Source of the DNA: Gemmatimonadales bacterium | GTDB lineage: Bacteria > Gemmatimonadota > Gemmatimonadetes > Gemmatimonadales > GWC2-71-9 | Length of the DNA: 6,578 nucleotides | NCBI GenBank assembly: GCA_030597435.1 | Contig: JAUVRV010000157.1 | Location: forward strand, 1-6,578 | Reading direction: 5' to 3' | Shown here: in pieces, positions 1 through 6,343 of the stretch | Layout of the letters: the number at the start of each line of letters is the position of its first letter | How positions within the stretch are numbered: position 1 is the stretch's first letter | Notes under the pieces: generated by a model | Told to the model about the DNA's origin: nothing | Seen by the model: only the letters and a program-made list of their open reading frames with translations | Databases searched by the model: none | Made by a program: the position numbers and the translations under genes

Positions 1-360
1 ACCCGTGCGGGACGCTGGGGCACTTACGGCATCATGGTGTCGATCCGACACGCGGGTGGCATCGAAACCCGATACGGTCATATGAGAGGCCTGGCGTCCG
101 GAATCAAGCGGGGCGTGTACGTGGAACAGGGCCAGGTCGTCGGGTACGTGGGAATGACTGGGCTGGCAACAGCTCCGCACGTACACTATGAGATTTTGAA
201 GAGCGGTGTACACAGAGATCCTCGCGATCTGCTCGAGAAGGAACCGGGCAAACCCATTCCAGCCGAACTCCGTGCGGAGTTCGCGGTTGTCATGGCGCAG
301 TACAATGCGCTCCTCAGGGCCCGTCAGCCGATGTTGGTATCGGCTGGTCCCGACAACTAA
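1..360 (+). CDS. M23 (LytM-type) zinc metallopeptidase, C-terminal part only
   Basis: The 3' end of a gene that starts before the window; the frame is open from base 1 and ends at TAA 358-360, giving 119 visible residues. Family role: M23 enzymes cut peptide cross-links of peptidoglycan outside the cytoplasmic membrane, or, when degenerate, activate amidases. Visible hallmarks are a GTYG strand followed by a YGH motif (fragment residue H27, matching the third conserved histidine of LytM), a V-x-x-G-Q-V-V-G-Y-V-G turn, and APHVHYE with H60 as likely general base and H62 as a zinc ligand. The upstream HxxxD pair that completes the zinc site lies outside the window, so full catalytic competence cannot be judged. 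After the domain (DPRDLL) there is a charged 35-residue C-terminal tail rich in Ala and Arg. The next gene starts 21 bases downstream, suggesting co-transcription. The family call is secure; the substrate is not known. Confidence 0.9.
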   Translation, partial: TRAGRWGTYGIMVSIRHAGGIETRYGHMRGLASGIKRGVYVEQGQVVGYVGMTGLATAPHVHYEILKSGVHRDPRDLLEKEPGKPIPAELRAEFAVVMAQYNALLRARQPMLVSAGPDN

Positions 361-381
361 TCCTTCCGGGAAACACCAGCT

Positions 382-1095
382 GTGCGGCTCTATCCCGCCA
401 TTGACCTCAAGGGCGGTCGCGTTGTTCGTTGGGTCGAAGGCGAAACGACTCGAGAAACCGTCTACGGTGATGATCCGTTCGGCAGGGCCAAGTATTTTGT
501 GGATCAGGGAGCGAAGTGGCTCCACGTTGTTGACATGGACCGGGCTTTCCGGACCGGGGGGGACAATCTCGAACTGATACGCCGCATCGCGCTCATACCC
601 GAGGCGATGATACAGGTCGGCGGTAACATCGACTCGGTCGAGTGGGCTCGGGATGCAGTGGCTGCCGGTGCTGCCCGTGTAGTTGTCGGTACTCGCGCCG
701 CGCTCGACGCGGAGCTGTTCCAATCTCTCGTGCAGGCGGTCGGCCCCAACCAGTGTGCGTTGGCTCTCGACACCCGTGATGGCAACCTGGCGCTGAGGGT
801 GAGTGATGTTCCTGTGACGCTGTCAACAGGCGCTGTGGTGCAACGTGCCCTCGATTTGGGTGTACGGACGATCGTGTATCGTGATCTTGCCCGTGACGGG
901 CTGGTGATGGGGGCGGACATCGATGGAGCTGGCGCAATAGCCTCGCTTGACGTCGACGTAATCGTGGCGGGGGGTGTCGCGGGACTCGACGACATAACAT
1001 TGGCCGCGCGGCGCGGTATGGCCGGTGTGATCGTTGGGAGGGCGCTATATGAGGGCCGGTTCACGTTGCGAGAGGCGATCGAGTGTTCACGGTAG
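382..1095 (+). CDS. HisA/HisF-type TIM-barrel protein, divergent ProFAR isomerase-like
   Basis: The 237-residue length is about that of HisA, which opens the ribose ring of ProFAR in histidine synthesis (an Amadori isomerisation) in the cytoplasm. The GTG start is chosen because RLYPAIDLKGG then matches the HisA N-terminus exactly; only a weak GGGA lies upstream (368-371). Seen: catalytic-type D8 (PAID) and D130 (ALDTRDG), ETVYGDDP, LHVVDMD, DLARDG (D172), and the C-terminal phosphate loop AGGVAGLDD plus GVIVGRALYEG. Odd points: the normally GGGIR N-terminal phosphate loop reads GGNID (residues 80-84), and the Thr of the usual YTDI segment, known to matter in HisA, is R167; the DGT that follows is DGL. 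No other his gene is visible nearby. It may be a true but divergent HisA, or a paralogue with another substrate. A HisA symbol is withheld for that reason. Its end overlaps the next gene by 13 bases. Confidence 0.85.
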   Translation: MRLYPAIDLKGGRVVRWVEGETTRETVYGDDPFGRAKYFVDQGAKWLHVVDMDRAFRTGGDNLELIRRIALIPEAMIQVGGNIDSVEWARDAVAAGAARVVVGTRAALDAELFQSLVQAVGPNQCALALDTRDGNLALRVSDVPVTLSTGAVVQRALDLGVRTIVYRDLARDGLVMGADIDGAGAIASLDVDVIVAGGVAGLDDITLAARRGMAGVIVGRALYEGRFTLREAIECSR

Positions 1096-2921
1096 CGCTG
1101 CTGGCGATTCCGTTGGCCCTGTGGGCGGGTTTCGTGTATCTGGGGCGCGAACAACTCGGTGCTGTAGGACTGGGACTGGCCATGCTCAGGACAGTTGGTG
1201 TCGCCGCACTCTTGCTGTTGCTCATCAATCCGGACCGTGCCGTACGGGTAGCGGGTGGTGCGCCTGTGATTCTGTTGGATGGATCGCTCAGCATGGGTGT
1301 GGCCGGCGGAGGGTGGGCTCGTGCTCTGGATACCGCGTTAGCACTGGCCGGTGACGAAGGAACCGTCACCAGGTTCGGCGCGGGTGTCGCCCCGTTTGAT
1401 ACTCTGCCACCGTCGGCGGCGACCACTCGACTGAAGCAGGCCCTGAACACGAGCCGCGCCTCGGGTGGTCCGATCCACGTCGTGACCGACGGTGAGATCG
1501 GGGACATAGCCGCCATCACACCGGACGCTCTGAGAGACGTCGCCTTCGTTATAATCCCGAGAGACACGGTACCGGACGCAGCGTTGCTCGATGTGCACGT
1601 GTGGGACCGGGTTCGACAGGCGGACTCCTTAGATGTCGCGGTCACGATTGGAACCTGGGGCAGTGGCCTGGCCGAGTCGGCCAACATCGAACTGATCTCC
1701 AATGGTAGAGTGCTGGCAGTCAGGCCGGTGGAACTGCCACCGGCACCTGGCGTCGGCCGCCGGCAGCTGCGGTTACCCCCGGGGTTGCTACCTCCGGGTG
1801 TGCACGTTGTGCGCTTCCGTCTGGTTACTGCGGGCGACTCCATACCGGGCGATGATCGACGCACACGTATCATCACGGTTACCGAGCAGCCGGGGATCGT
1901 GGTGGTGGCGGATCCAATCGACTGGGAGGGCAGATTCCTTGCATCAGAGCTGGGTGCAGTTGCGCTGACAGCGGTCCGAGCTTTTCGCCGCGTGGGTGAC
2001 AACTCCTGGATCGACATGAGTTCGCTCGGGCCGGTGACTGTCGAGGCTGTTCGTGACGCCGCCCGTCAGGCGTCGATGCTAGTCGTGAGAGGTGGCAACG
2101 CGCTGGGAACAGACTTGGGCGCAAGGAATCAAGCTGTATGGAATTGGCCCGCAGGGCGTGACACTACATTTCGCTTCCTGCGTGGAGACTTGTACCTGAA
2201 TGGTGCAATGCCCTCTTCGCCTCTGACGGGCAAGTTGGCTCTGATCGACTGGGAATCACTGCCACCATTGACCGGGGTGGTGCCGGTTGCACCTGGCAGC
2301 TACGAGTGGATTGCTCTCTTGGGAAGGCTGGCTCGGCGAGGTGCCGAGCGTCCGGTTCTGATTGGACGCGAGGTAGGTGGCGTTCGCCAGTTGGTCACCA
2401 CGGGGTCCGGCGTGTGGCGCTGGGGATTCCGCGGCGGCGCCCCACGCGAGGCGTACAGGACTCTGCTTGCCAGTGGTACAGACTGGCTGCTCGAGTCGGG
2501 AGCCCGTCGGGTCCGTGAGACACTCACCGCAAGTCCCGTGGTCTCATATGGCGAGTCGACCACGTTTCGCTGGACAGTGGATCCGATTCCCGACTCGCTG
2601 ACAGTCGCGTTCACGTCGGCCGAAAGCGGTGTGGTCGATACCGCAACACTTTGGTTCGACGCGGGAGGAATAGCCATTCCCAATCTGTCGCCGGGTGCTT
2701 ATGTATGGCGTGTCACCAATGGTCGTACCTCAGGAGTGATCGCTGTGGAGGAGTACTCAGAGGAGCTGCACCCCCGTACGGTATTCACCGCAGGCGGTGA
2801 CAGTGTTGCGGGCACGACGCTCGTCGAGAGGTACGCTCGGGAGAATTGGTGGTTGTTTGTGATCGTAATAGTGGCCTTGGCTGGTGAGTGGGGATGGCGC
2901 TACCGCAAGGGATTGCCATGA
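1083..2921 (+). CDS. Three-helix membrane protein with degenerate VWA and Ig-like regions
   Basis: A 612-residue protein of unproven function. Two N-terminal hydrophobic helices (about residues 4-20 and 31-49) are followed by a VWA-like region with a D66-x-S68-x-S70 MIDAS-type motif (LLDGSLSM), a TTRLKQAL loop near 114, and VVTDGE with D136. Residues about 182-268 look like an Ig/CARDB-type beta domain. About 270-440 begins VVVADPIDWEGRFL, resembling the glutamine-amidotransferase-like segment of similar VWA membrane proteins. Another Ig-like stretch covers about 480-555, then a last helix (about 588-602) and a basic WRYRKG tail. The positive-inside rule places residues 50-588 outside the cytoplasm (inference). 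The GTG start has GAGAGG at 1070-1075 with a 7-base spacer, and lies inside the upstream gene. Its stop forms ATGA with ftsY, so the two are probably translationally coupled. It resembles Bat-type/aerotolerance-regulator-like proteins, but this is fold-level similarity only. Confidence 0.75.
   Translation: MFTVALLAIPLALWAGFVYLGREQLGAVGLGLAMLRTVGVAALLLLLINPDRAVRVAGGAPVILLDGSLSMGVAGGGWARALDTALALAGDEGTVTRFGAGVAPFDTLPPSAATTRLKQALNTSRASGGPIHVVTDGEIGDIAAITPDALRDVAFVIIPRDTVPDAALLDVHVWDRVRQADSLDVAVTIGTWGSGLAESANIELISNGRVLAVRPVELPPAPGVGRRQLRLPPGLLPPGVHVVRFRLVTAGDSIPGDDRRTRIITVTEQPGIVVVADPIDWEGRFLASELGAVALTAVRAFRRVGDNSWIDMSSLGPVTVEAVRDAARQASMLVVRGGNALGTDLGARNQAVWNWPAGRDTTFRFLRGDLYLNGAMPSSPLTGKLALIDWESLPPLTGVVPVAPGSYEWIALLGRLARRGAERPVLIGREVGGVRQLVTTGSGVWRWGFRGGAPREAYRTLLASGTDWLLESGARRVRETLTASPVVSYGESTTFRWTVDPIPDSLTVAFTSAESGVVDTATLWFDAGGIAIPNLSPGAYVWRVTNGRTSGVIAVEEYSEELHPRTVFTAGGDSVAGTTLVERYARENWWLFVIVIVALAGEWGWRYRKGLP
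2907..2912 (+). promoter_or_regulatory. Shine-Dalgarno of ftsY
   Basis: AAGGGA lies 5 bases before ATG 2918, inside the end of the upstream membrane-protein gene. Together with the ATGA overlap it decides the ftsY start over the in-frame upstream GTG 2888 and ATG 2894. Confidence 0.65.
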
Positions 2922-3814
2922 GAGGTGGACTGTGGCAGCGGTTAAAGCGTGTTGCCTTGACCGACGTCTCGGTGTTGGTGAAGGGAATCGATCGGCATTC
3001 GCTGGATGACGTGGAACGTGTTCTGGCCGAGGCCGATTTCGGGGTGACGGCATTCGATCTAGCGGAAGAACTCGAAGACAAGTGGCGGCGCGGCACGCTG
3101 AAGACGCCGGATGCCGTGCGAGCGTGGCTCAAGCAGGGAATCGTGGAGCGATTGGGTGGTACGGTGCACGGCAGTGACCTCAACCTGGGTGATGGAGATG
3201 GACCGGCAGTCGTGATGCTGCTTGGTGTGAATGGAGTTGGCAAGACGACGCAGATAGCGAAGTTGGCTCACAGGCTGCAGGCGGCCGGGCACAGTGTGTT
3301 GCTGGCCGCTGCCGACACGTTCAGAGCTGGCGCACGGGAGCAAATCAGCGTATGGGCCTCTCGACTGGACCTTCCGTGTGTGACCGGCACCAAGGGAGGG
3401 GACCCGGCGGCGGTTGCATTTGATGCTGTGGAGGCGGGCACGGCCCGTGGCGTCGATGTGGTCCTGATCGACGCTGCAGGGAGACTACACACGCACGGCG
3501 ATCTCATGGAGGAACTCAAGAAGATCGCTCGGGTGGTTGGTCGCAAGCGGGAGGGCGCGCCTCAGGAAAGCCTACTGGTGCTGGACGGCACAGTGGGACA
3601 GAACGCGCTGCAACAAGGAAGGACGTTTGCGGCAGCCGTACCCGTCACCGGCCTCATCATTACCAAGCTCGATGGCACTGCCAAGGGCGGTTCCGTAGTC
3701 GCGCTCCGTCAAGAACTCGAGATCCCGATTCGATTCCTGGGCGTGGGTGAAGGCCTCGAAGACCTGGAGCTGTTTGACGCCGACGTCTTCGCCGACCGAC
3801 TTCTCTCCGACTGA
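2918..3814 (+). CDS. ftsY: Signal recognition particle receptor FtsY
   Basis: SRP receptor GTPase that docks with Ffh-ribosome complexes at the inner membrane for co-translational insertion of membrane proteins. It has 298 residues: an N-domain helical bundle (about 1-85) without the acidic A domain of E. coli FtsY, then the NG GTPase domain. Seen: G1 GVNGVGKTT (103-111), insertion-box DTFRAGAREQ (133-142), G3 DAAGRL (185-190), DGTVGQN (223-229), G4 TKLDGTAKGG (249-258), and GVGEGLEDLELF (275-286), which is diagnostic of FtsY rather than Ffh; the Met-rich M domain of Ffh is absent. The G3 Thr of the usual DTAGR is Ala here. The start at 2918 is chosen for AAGGGA at 2907-2912 with a 5-base spacer and the ATGA overlap; GTG 2888 or ATG 2894 would add 10 or 8 residues. 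The stop overlaps the recG start by one base (TGATG). Confidence 0.95.
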   Translation: MRGGLWQRLKRVALTDVSVLVKGIDRHSLDDVERVLAEADFGVTAFDLAEELEDKWRRGTLKTPDAVRAWLKQGIVERLGGTVHGSDLNLGDGDGPAVVMLLGVNGVGKTTQIAKLAHRLQAAGHSVLLAAADTFRAGAREQISVWASRLDLPCVTGTKGGDPAAVAFDAVEAGTARGVDVVLIDAAGRLHTHGDLMEELKKIARVVGRKREGAPQESLLVLDGTVGQNALQQGRTFAAAVPVTGLIITKLDGTAKGGSVVALRQELEIPIRFLGVGEGLEDLELFDADVFADRLLSD

Positions 3815-5889
3815 TGGCGTTGGCGCTCGACACCCCGGTCCAGTTCCTCAAGGGCGTCGGGCCTCGTCGCGCAGAGGCGTTCCAGCGGATCGGGATCGCC
3901 ACAGTCGAAGACCTTCTCTACCACGTGCCGCACCGCTACCTCGACGCAACGTCGGTCACACCGATTGCCAAGGCCGCGGTGGGAAGCGATGTGACTCTGG
4001 TGGGCCGCGTGGTATCAAAAGCGGTCGTTCCCACACGCCGGCGACTCAGGATCTTCAGAGCGGTCATTCGAGACACGTCGGGAATCGTCGAGTGTGCGTG
4101 GCCGGGGCAAGCGTATCTCGACCGCGTCATCAAGCAGGGTCAACTGCTATTGGTCACAGGACCGGTGAAGCACTACCACGGGCGACAGGTCGTGCCAAGA
4201 GAGCAGGTCGTACTAGCTGAAGCGGACGACGAAGAACGCGAAGACGAGGTGGGGAGCGGCATGGTGCTGCCCGTTTATCCGGCGACCGAGGGCCTGAGCC
4301 ATCGTCAGATCCGCAGGGTGATAGCGGACCATCTCGACCGGATGCTCGGCTGCGTGACAAGCGGTCAGTCAAGCGACGTGGCTGCCGAGTTGAACCTCCT
4401 GTCCCTGCGGGAAGCGTTCGCGGCTTTGCACCGTCCCACCTCAGCGGCACAACCTGAATCTGGTCGGCGCCGTCTGGCGTTCGACGAGCTATTCGATCTC
4501 CAGTTGGTGGTGGCGCGGGCCCGTTACCTGGCCACGAGTGCTCACAAAGGCTACCAATTTGAGATCAAGAAGGAACTCACCACGGCCTTGAAGCGAGATT
4601 TGCCGTTTGAACTCACAGCCGATCAACGTAAGGCCGTGCGCGAGATCACCAGAGACATGACGGCTGCAGACAGGATGCATCGTTTGCTGATGGGTGATGT
4701 TGGAACCGGCAAGACTGTCGTGGCATTGTTCGCGATGCTCTTGGTGCTGGAGAACGAGCACCAGGCAGTGTTCATGGCTCCCACCGAATTGCTCGCCGAG
4801 CAACATGCTCAGACCATCACGACCCTACTGGCGCCGCTGGGTCTGGTGCCTGAGGTTCTGATAGGGAGGCTCTCCCAGGGTGAGAAGAAGGCGATCAGAG
4901 AGAGGATTGCAGACGGAACCAGTCGCATCGTGGTTGGTACCCACGCTCTCATTCAGGAAAACACTCGATTCTGGCGGTTGGGTCTGGCCGTAATCGACGA
5001 ACAGCACCGGTTTGGAGTCGAACAACGGGCTGCGTTGATCGAGAAGGGTGAAGCACCGGATGTGTTGCTTCTGTCGGCCACACCGATACCGCGAACGCTG
5101 GCGCTGACCCTCTATGGTGATCTCGACATCTCGACCTTGAAACAGAAACCAGTGAGTCAAACACCGGTTAAGACCGGTGTGCGGTCGGACAAGGATCGCT
5201 CAGCGATCTATGGGTTCCTCCGGGAACAGTGTAAGCGGGGTCGTCAGGCCTTTGTCGTCTATCCCGTGATAGACGAGTCTGAGAAAGTGGACCTCAAGGC
5301 GGCGACGACGATGGCAGTCGAACTCGAGAAACGGCTGGCTCCACTGTCTGTCGGCCTGGTCCACGGCAAGCTGAAAGCCGATGACCGCGACGCCGTAATG
5401 CGTCGGTTCCGGGATGGCGATCTCGATGTGCTCGTTGCCACGACCGTGATTGAAGTCGGGATAGACGTACCCAACGCGACCGTCATGGTGATCGAACACC
5501 CTGAGCGATTCGGGTTGGCTCAACTACACCAACTGCGGGGCCGGGTAGGCCGCGGCGCAGAGGAGGGGCACTGCATCCTGCTGACCGACGACTACGTATC
5601 GGCCCGAAGACTCAAACAGTTCGCCCGCACCTCCGACGGATTCAAAATTGCGGAACTCGATCTCAAAGAGCGCGGTATAGGAGAGCTGGCGGGTGTGCGC
5701 CAGTCTGGTGGCTTCAACCTGAGGTACGCCGACCTGGCAACAGACGACGACCTCGTGAATGTTGCTCGGCGGGCTGCCCTGGGGATCATCGCCGACGATC
5801 CCAACCTGTCACGCAAGTCCCACCTTGGACTGCGCCAGCGCATAGAACGGCGCTATGAGCGGGGAATGGAACTCTTCAGAGTCGGGTGA
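3814..5889 (+). CDS. recG: ATP-dependent DNA helicase RecG
   Basis: Superfamily 2 double-stranded DNA translocase that regresses stalled replication forks and processes branched DNA in the cytoplasm. At 691 residues it is full length (E. coli RecG is 693). Order: helix-hairpin-like start (FLKGVGPRRAEAF), wedge OB domain (about 55-135), a linker, then helicase motif Q/I region (LTADQRKAV; Walker A GDVGTGKT 294-301), Ia (APTELLAEQH 322-331), II DEQH (395-398), III SATPIPRT (421-428), IV region (VVYPVIDESE; VHGK), V (TTVIEVGIDVPNA) and VI (HQLRGRVGRG 572-581). The C-terminal TRG region (605-632) contains DGF, ERGIGELAGVRQSG; the usual RGPG is RGIG here. The protein ends ELFRVG. ATG at 3814 shares its A with the ftsY stop; no Shine-Dalgarno is visible, so translation probably depends on reinitiation after ftsY. 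The identification is certain at family level. Confidence 0.97.
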   Translation: MALALDTPVQFLKGVGPRRAEAFQRIGIATVEDLLYHVPHRYLDATSVTPIAKAAVGSDVTLVGRVVSKAVVPTRRRLRIFRAVIRDTSGIVECAWPGQAYLDRVIKQGQLLLVTGPVKHYHGRQVVPREQVVLAEADDEEREDEVGSGMVLPVYPATEGLSHRQIRRVIADHLDRMLGCVTSGQSSDVAAELNLLSLREAFAALHRPTSAAQPESGRRRLAFDELFDLQLVVARARYLATSAHKGYQFEIKKELTTALKRDLPFELTADQRKAVREITRDMTAADRMHRLLMGDVGTGKTVVALFAMLLVLENEHQAVFMAPTELLAEQHAQTITTLLAPLGLVPEVLIGRLSQGEKKAIRERIADGTSRIVVGTHALIQENTRFWRLGLAVIDEQHRFGVEQRAALIEKGEAPDVLLLSATPIPRTLALTLYGDLDISTLKQKPVSQTPVKTGVRSDKDRSAIYGFLREQCKRGRQAFVVYPVIDESEKVDLKAATTMAVELEKRLAPLSVGLVHGKLKADDRDAVMRRFRDGDLDVLVATTVIEVGIDVPNATVMVIEHPERFGLAQLHQLRGRVGRGAEEGHCILLTDDYVSARRLKQFARTSDGFKIAELDLKERGIGELAGVRQSGGFNLRYADLATDDDLVNVARRAALGIIADDPNLSRKSHLGLRQRIERRYERGMELFRVG
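5161..5180. repeat. Perfect 8-bp inverted repeat inside recG
   Basis: ACACCGGT (5161-5168) and ACCGGTGT (5173-5180) are exact reverse complements around a TAAG loop. It encodes QTPVKTGV between helicase motifs III and IV and has no downstream T-run, so it is not a terminator. A coding coincidence is the default explanation. Confidence 0.5.
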
Positions 5890-5900
5890 GAACCTCAATT

Positions 5901-5926
5901 GGCTCGGTGGTGAGTACCGCTCAGCC
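5901..5926 (+). other. Possible bulged hairpin between recG and the dehydratase gene
   Basis: Within the 78-base gap 5890-5967, GGCTCGGT (5901-5908) can pair with ACCG (5916-5919) and AGCC (5923-5926), leaving a 7-base loop and a 3-base CTC bulge. Only TTGT follows, so it is a poor intrinsic terminator at best. It could be a weak attenuator of the upstream operon or chance. Nothing else clear lies in this gap apart from the ribosome binding site at its end. Confidence 0.25.
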
Positions 5927-5955
5927 TTGTCGGGTAATGAACTACGCACGGGGAA

Positions 5956-5962
5956 AAGGGGA
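5956..5962 (+). promoter_or_regulatory. Strong Shine-Dalgarno of the pterin dehydratase gene
   Basis: AAGGGGA sits 5 bases before ATG 5968 and fixes that start. It contrasts with recG and asnS, neither of which has a recognisable site. Confidence 0.7.
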
Positions 5963-5967
5963 CCACA

Positions 5968-6309
5968 ATGACCAGTGAACTAGCGAAGAAGCAGTGCGTA
6001 CCGTGCCGGGGTGGAGTTCCGGCGCTGCAGAGTGATGAGATCGAGTTGCTGCTCGGCCGATTGGGCGGTGACTGGAAAGTCGTGGACGATCATCACCTCG
6101 AGAAGGAGTATGAGTTCAGCGATTTCGCCGCAGCCTTGGCCTTCACCAACGCAGTCGGGGCCATTGCTGAGGAGCAAGGACACCACCCGGACATCTATCT
6201 GGCTTGGGGCAAGGTCGGGTTGAGGATCTGGACCCACAAGGTTGGAGGCCTGACGGAGAGCGACTTCATCCTCGCGGCAAAGGCTGATCAGGCGGACCGC
6301 CATCGTTGA
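5968..6309 (+). CDS. phhB: 4a-hydroxytetrahydrobiopterin dehydratase (pterin-4a-carbinolamine dehydratase)
   Basis: Small cytoplasmic enzyme (113 residues, the usual size) that dehydrates 4a-hydroxytetrahydropterin formed by aromatic amino acid hydroxylases, returning the quinonoid dihydropterin to the recycling pathway. The family signature is complete: EEQGHHPDIYLAW with active-site H72-H73-P74, then WTHKVGGLTESD with T89-H90 and the GLT-D end. The N-terminus carries a C10-x-x-C13 pair followed by RGGVPAL, common in this family. The ATG has a strong Shine-Dalgarno sequence five bases upstream. No phenylalanine hydroxylase gene is visible in the window; homologues in bacteria lacking such hydroxylases have been proposed to serve other pterin or molybdopterin functions, so the physiological role here is open. 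Read-through from recG is possible, as no convincing promoter was found in the 78-base gap. The stop codon is overlapped by the -35 box of the next gene. Confidence 0.93.
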   Translation: MTSELAKKQCVPCRGGVPALQSDEIELLLGRLGGDWKVVDDHHLEKEYEFSDFAAALAFTNAVGAIAEEQGHHPDIYLAWGKVGLRIWTHKVGGLTESDFILAAKADQADRHR

Positions 6310-6334
6310 CACCAGTGCCAACGTTTACTACGAT
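6306..6334 (+). promoter_or_regulatory. Sigma-70-type promoter of asnS
   Basis: TTGACA (6306-6311) is a perfect -35 box and TACGAT (6329-6334) matches the -10 consensus TATAAT at four of six positions, including the key first T, second A and last T. The spacer is exactly 17 bases. Transcription would begin near 6340-6344, at or just before the asnS ATG (6344). The -35 box covers the TGA stop of the upstream gene. This is a sequence match only; the start site is inferred. Confidence 0.65.
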
Positions 6335-6343
6335 TCCGATTCC

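Noticed and set aside
556..562. Run of seven G as a possible frameshift site
   Set aside because: The HisA-like frame continues normally across it (RTGGDN, where HisA has its VNLEL segment), and no alternative frame gives a sensible product.
504..1154. Open frame of 216 codons on the - strand
   Set aside because: Antisense to the HisA-like gene, low-complexity Ser/Thr/Arg/Pro composition and no recognisable domain.
1061..2017. Open frame of 318 codons on the - strand
   Set aside because: It lies opposite the membrane-protein gene, whose helices, MIDAS motif and coupled start are well supported. The antisense translation is Ser/Thr/Arg/Pro-rich with no motif, as expected for the shadow of a GC-rich gene.
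2331..2349. GCTCGGC/GCCGAGC inverted repeat with a 5-base loop
   Set aside because: It sits in the middle of the membrane-protein gene, encodes an Arg/Ala-rich stretch, and has no T-run; best explained by GC-rich coding sequence.
3747..4220. Open frame of 157 codons on the + strand spanning the ftsY-recG junction
   Set aside because: It is out of frame with two genes that have strong motifs on both sides of the junction, and its translation shows no domain.
5890..5967. Possible promoter in front of the pterin dehydratase gene (TTGGCT 5899, TTGTCG 5927, TAATGA 5935)
   Set aside because: The candidate boxes are not separated by 16-18 bases in any pairing, so no sigma-70 promoter can be supported.
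5980..6321. Open frame of 113 codons on the - strand
   Set aside because: It is an almost exact mirror of the pterin dehydratase gene, which has a full family signature and a strong ribosome binding site.
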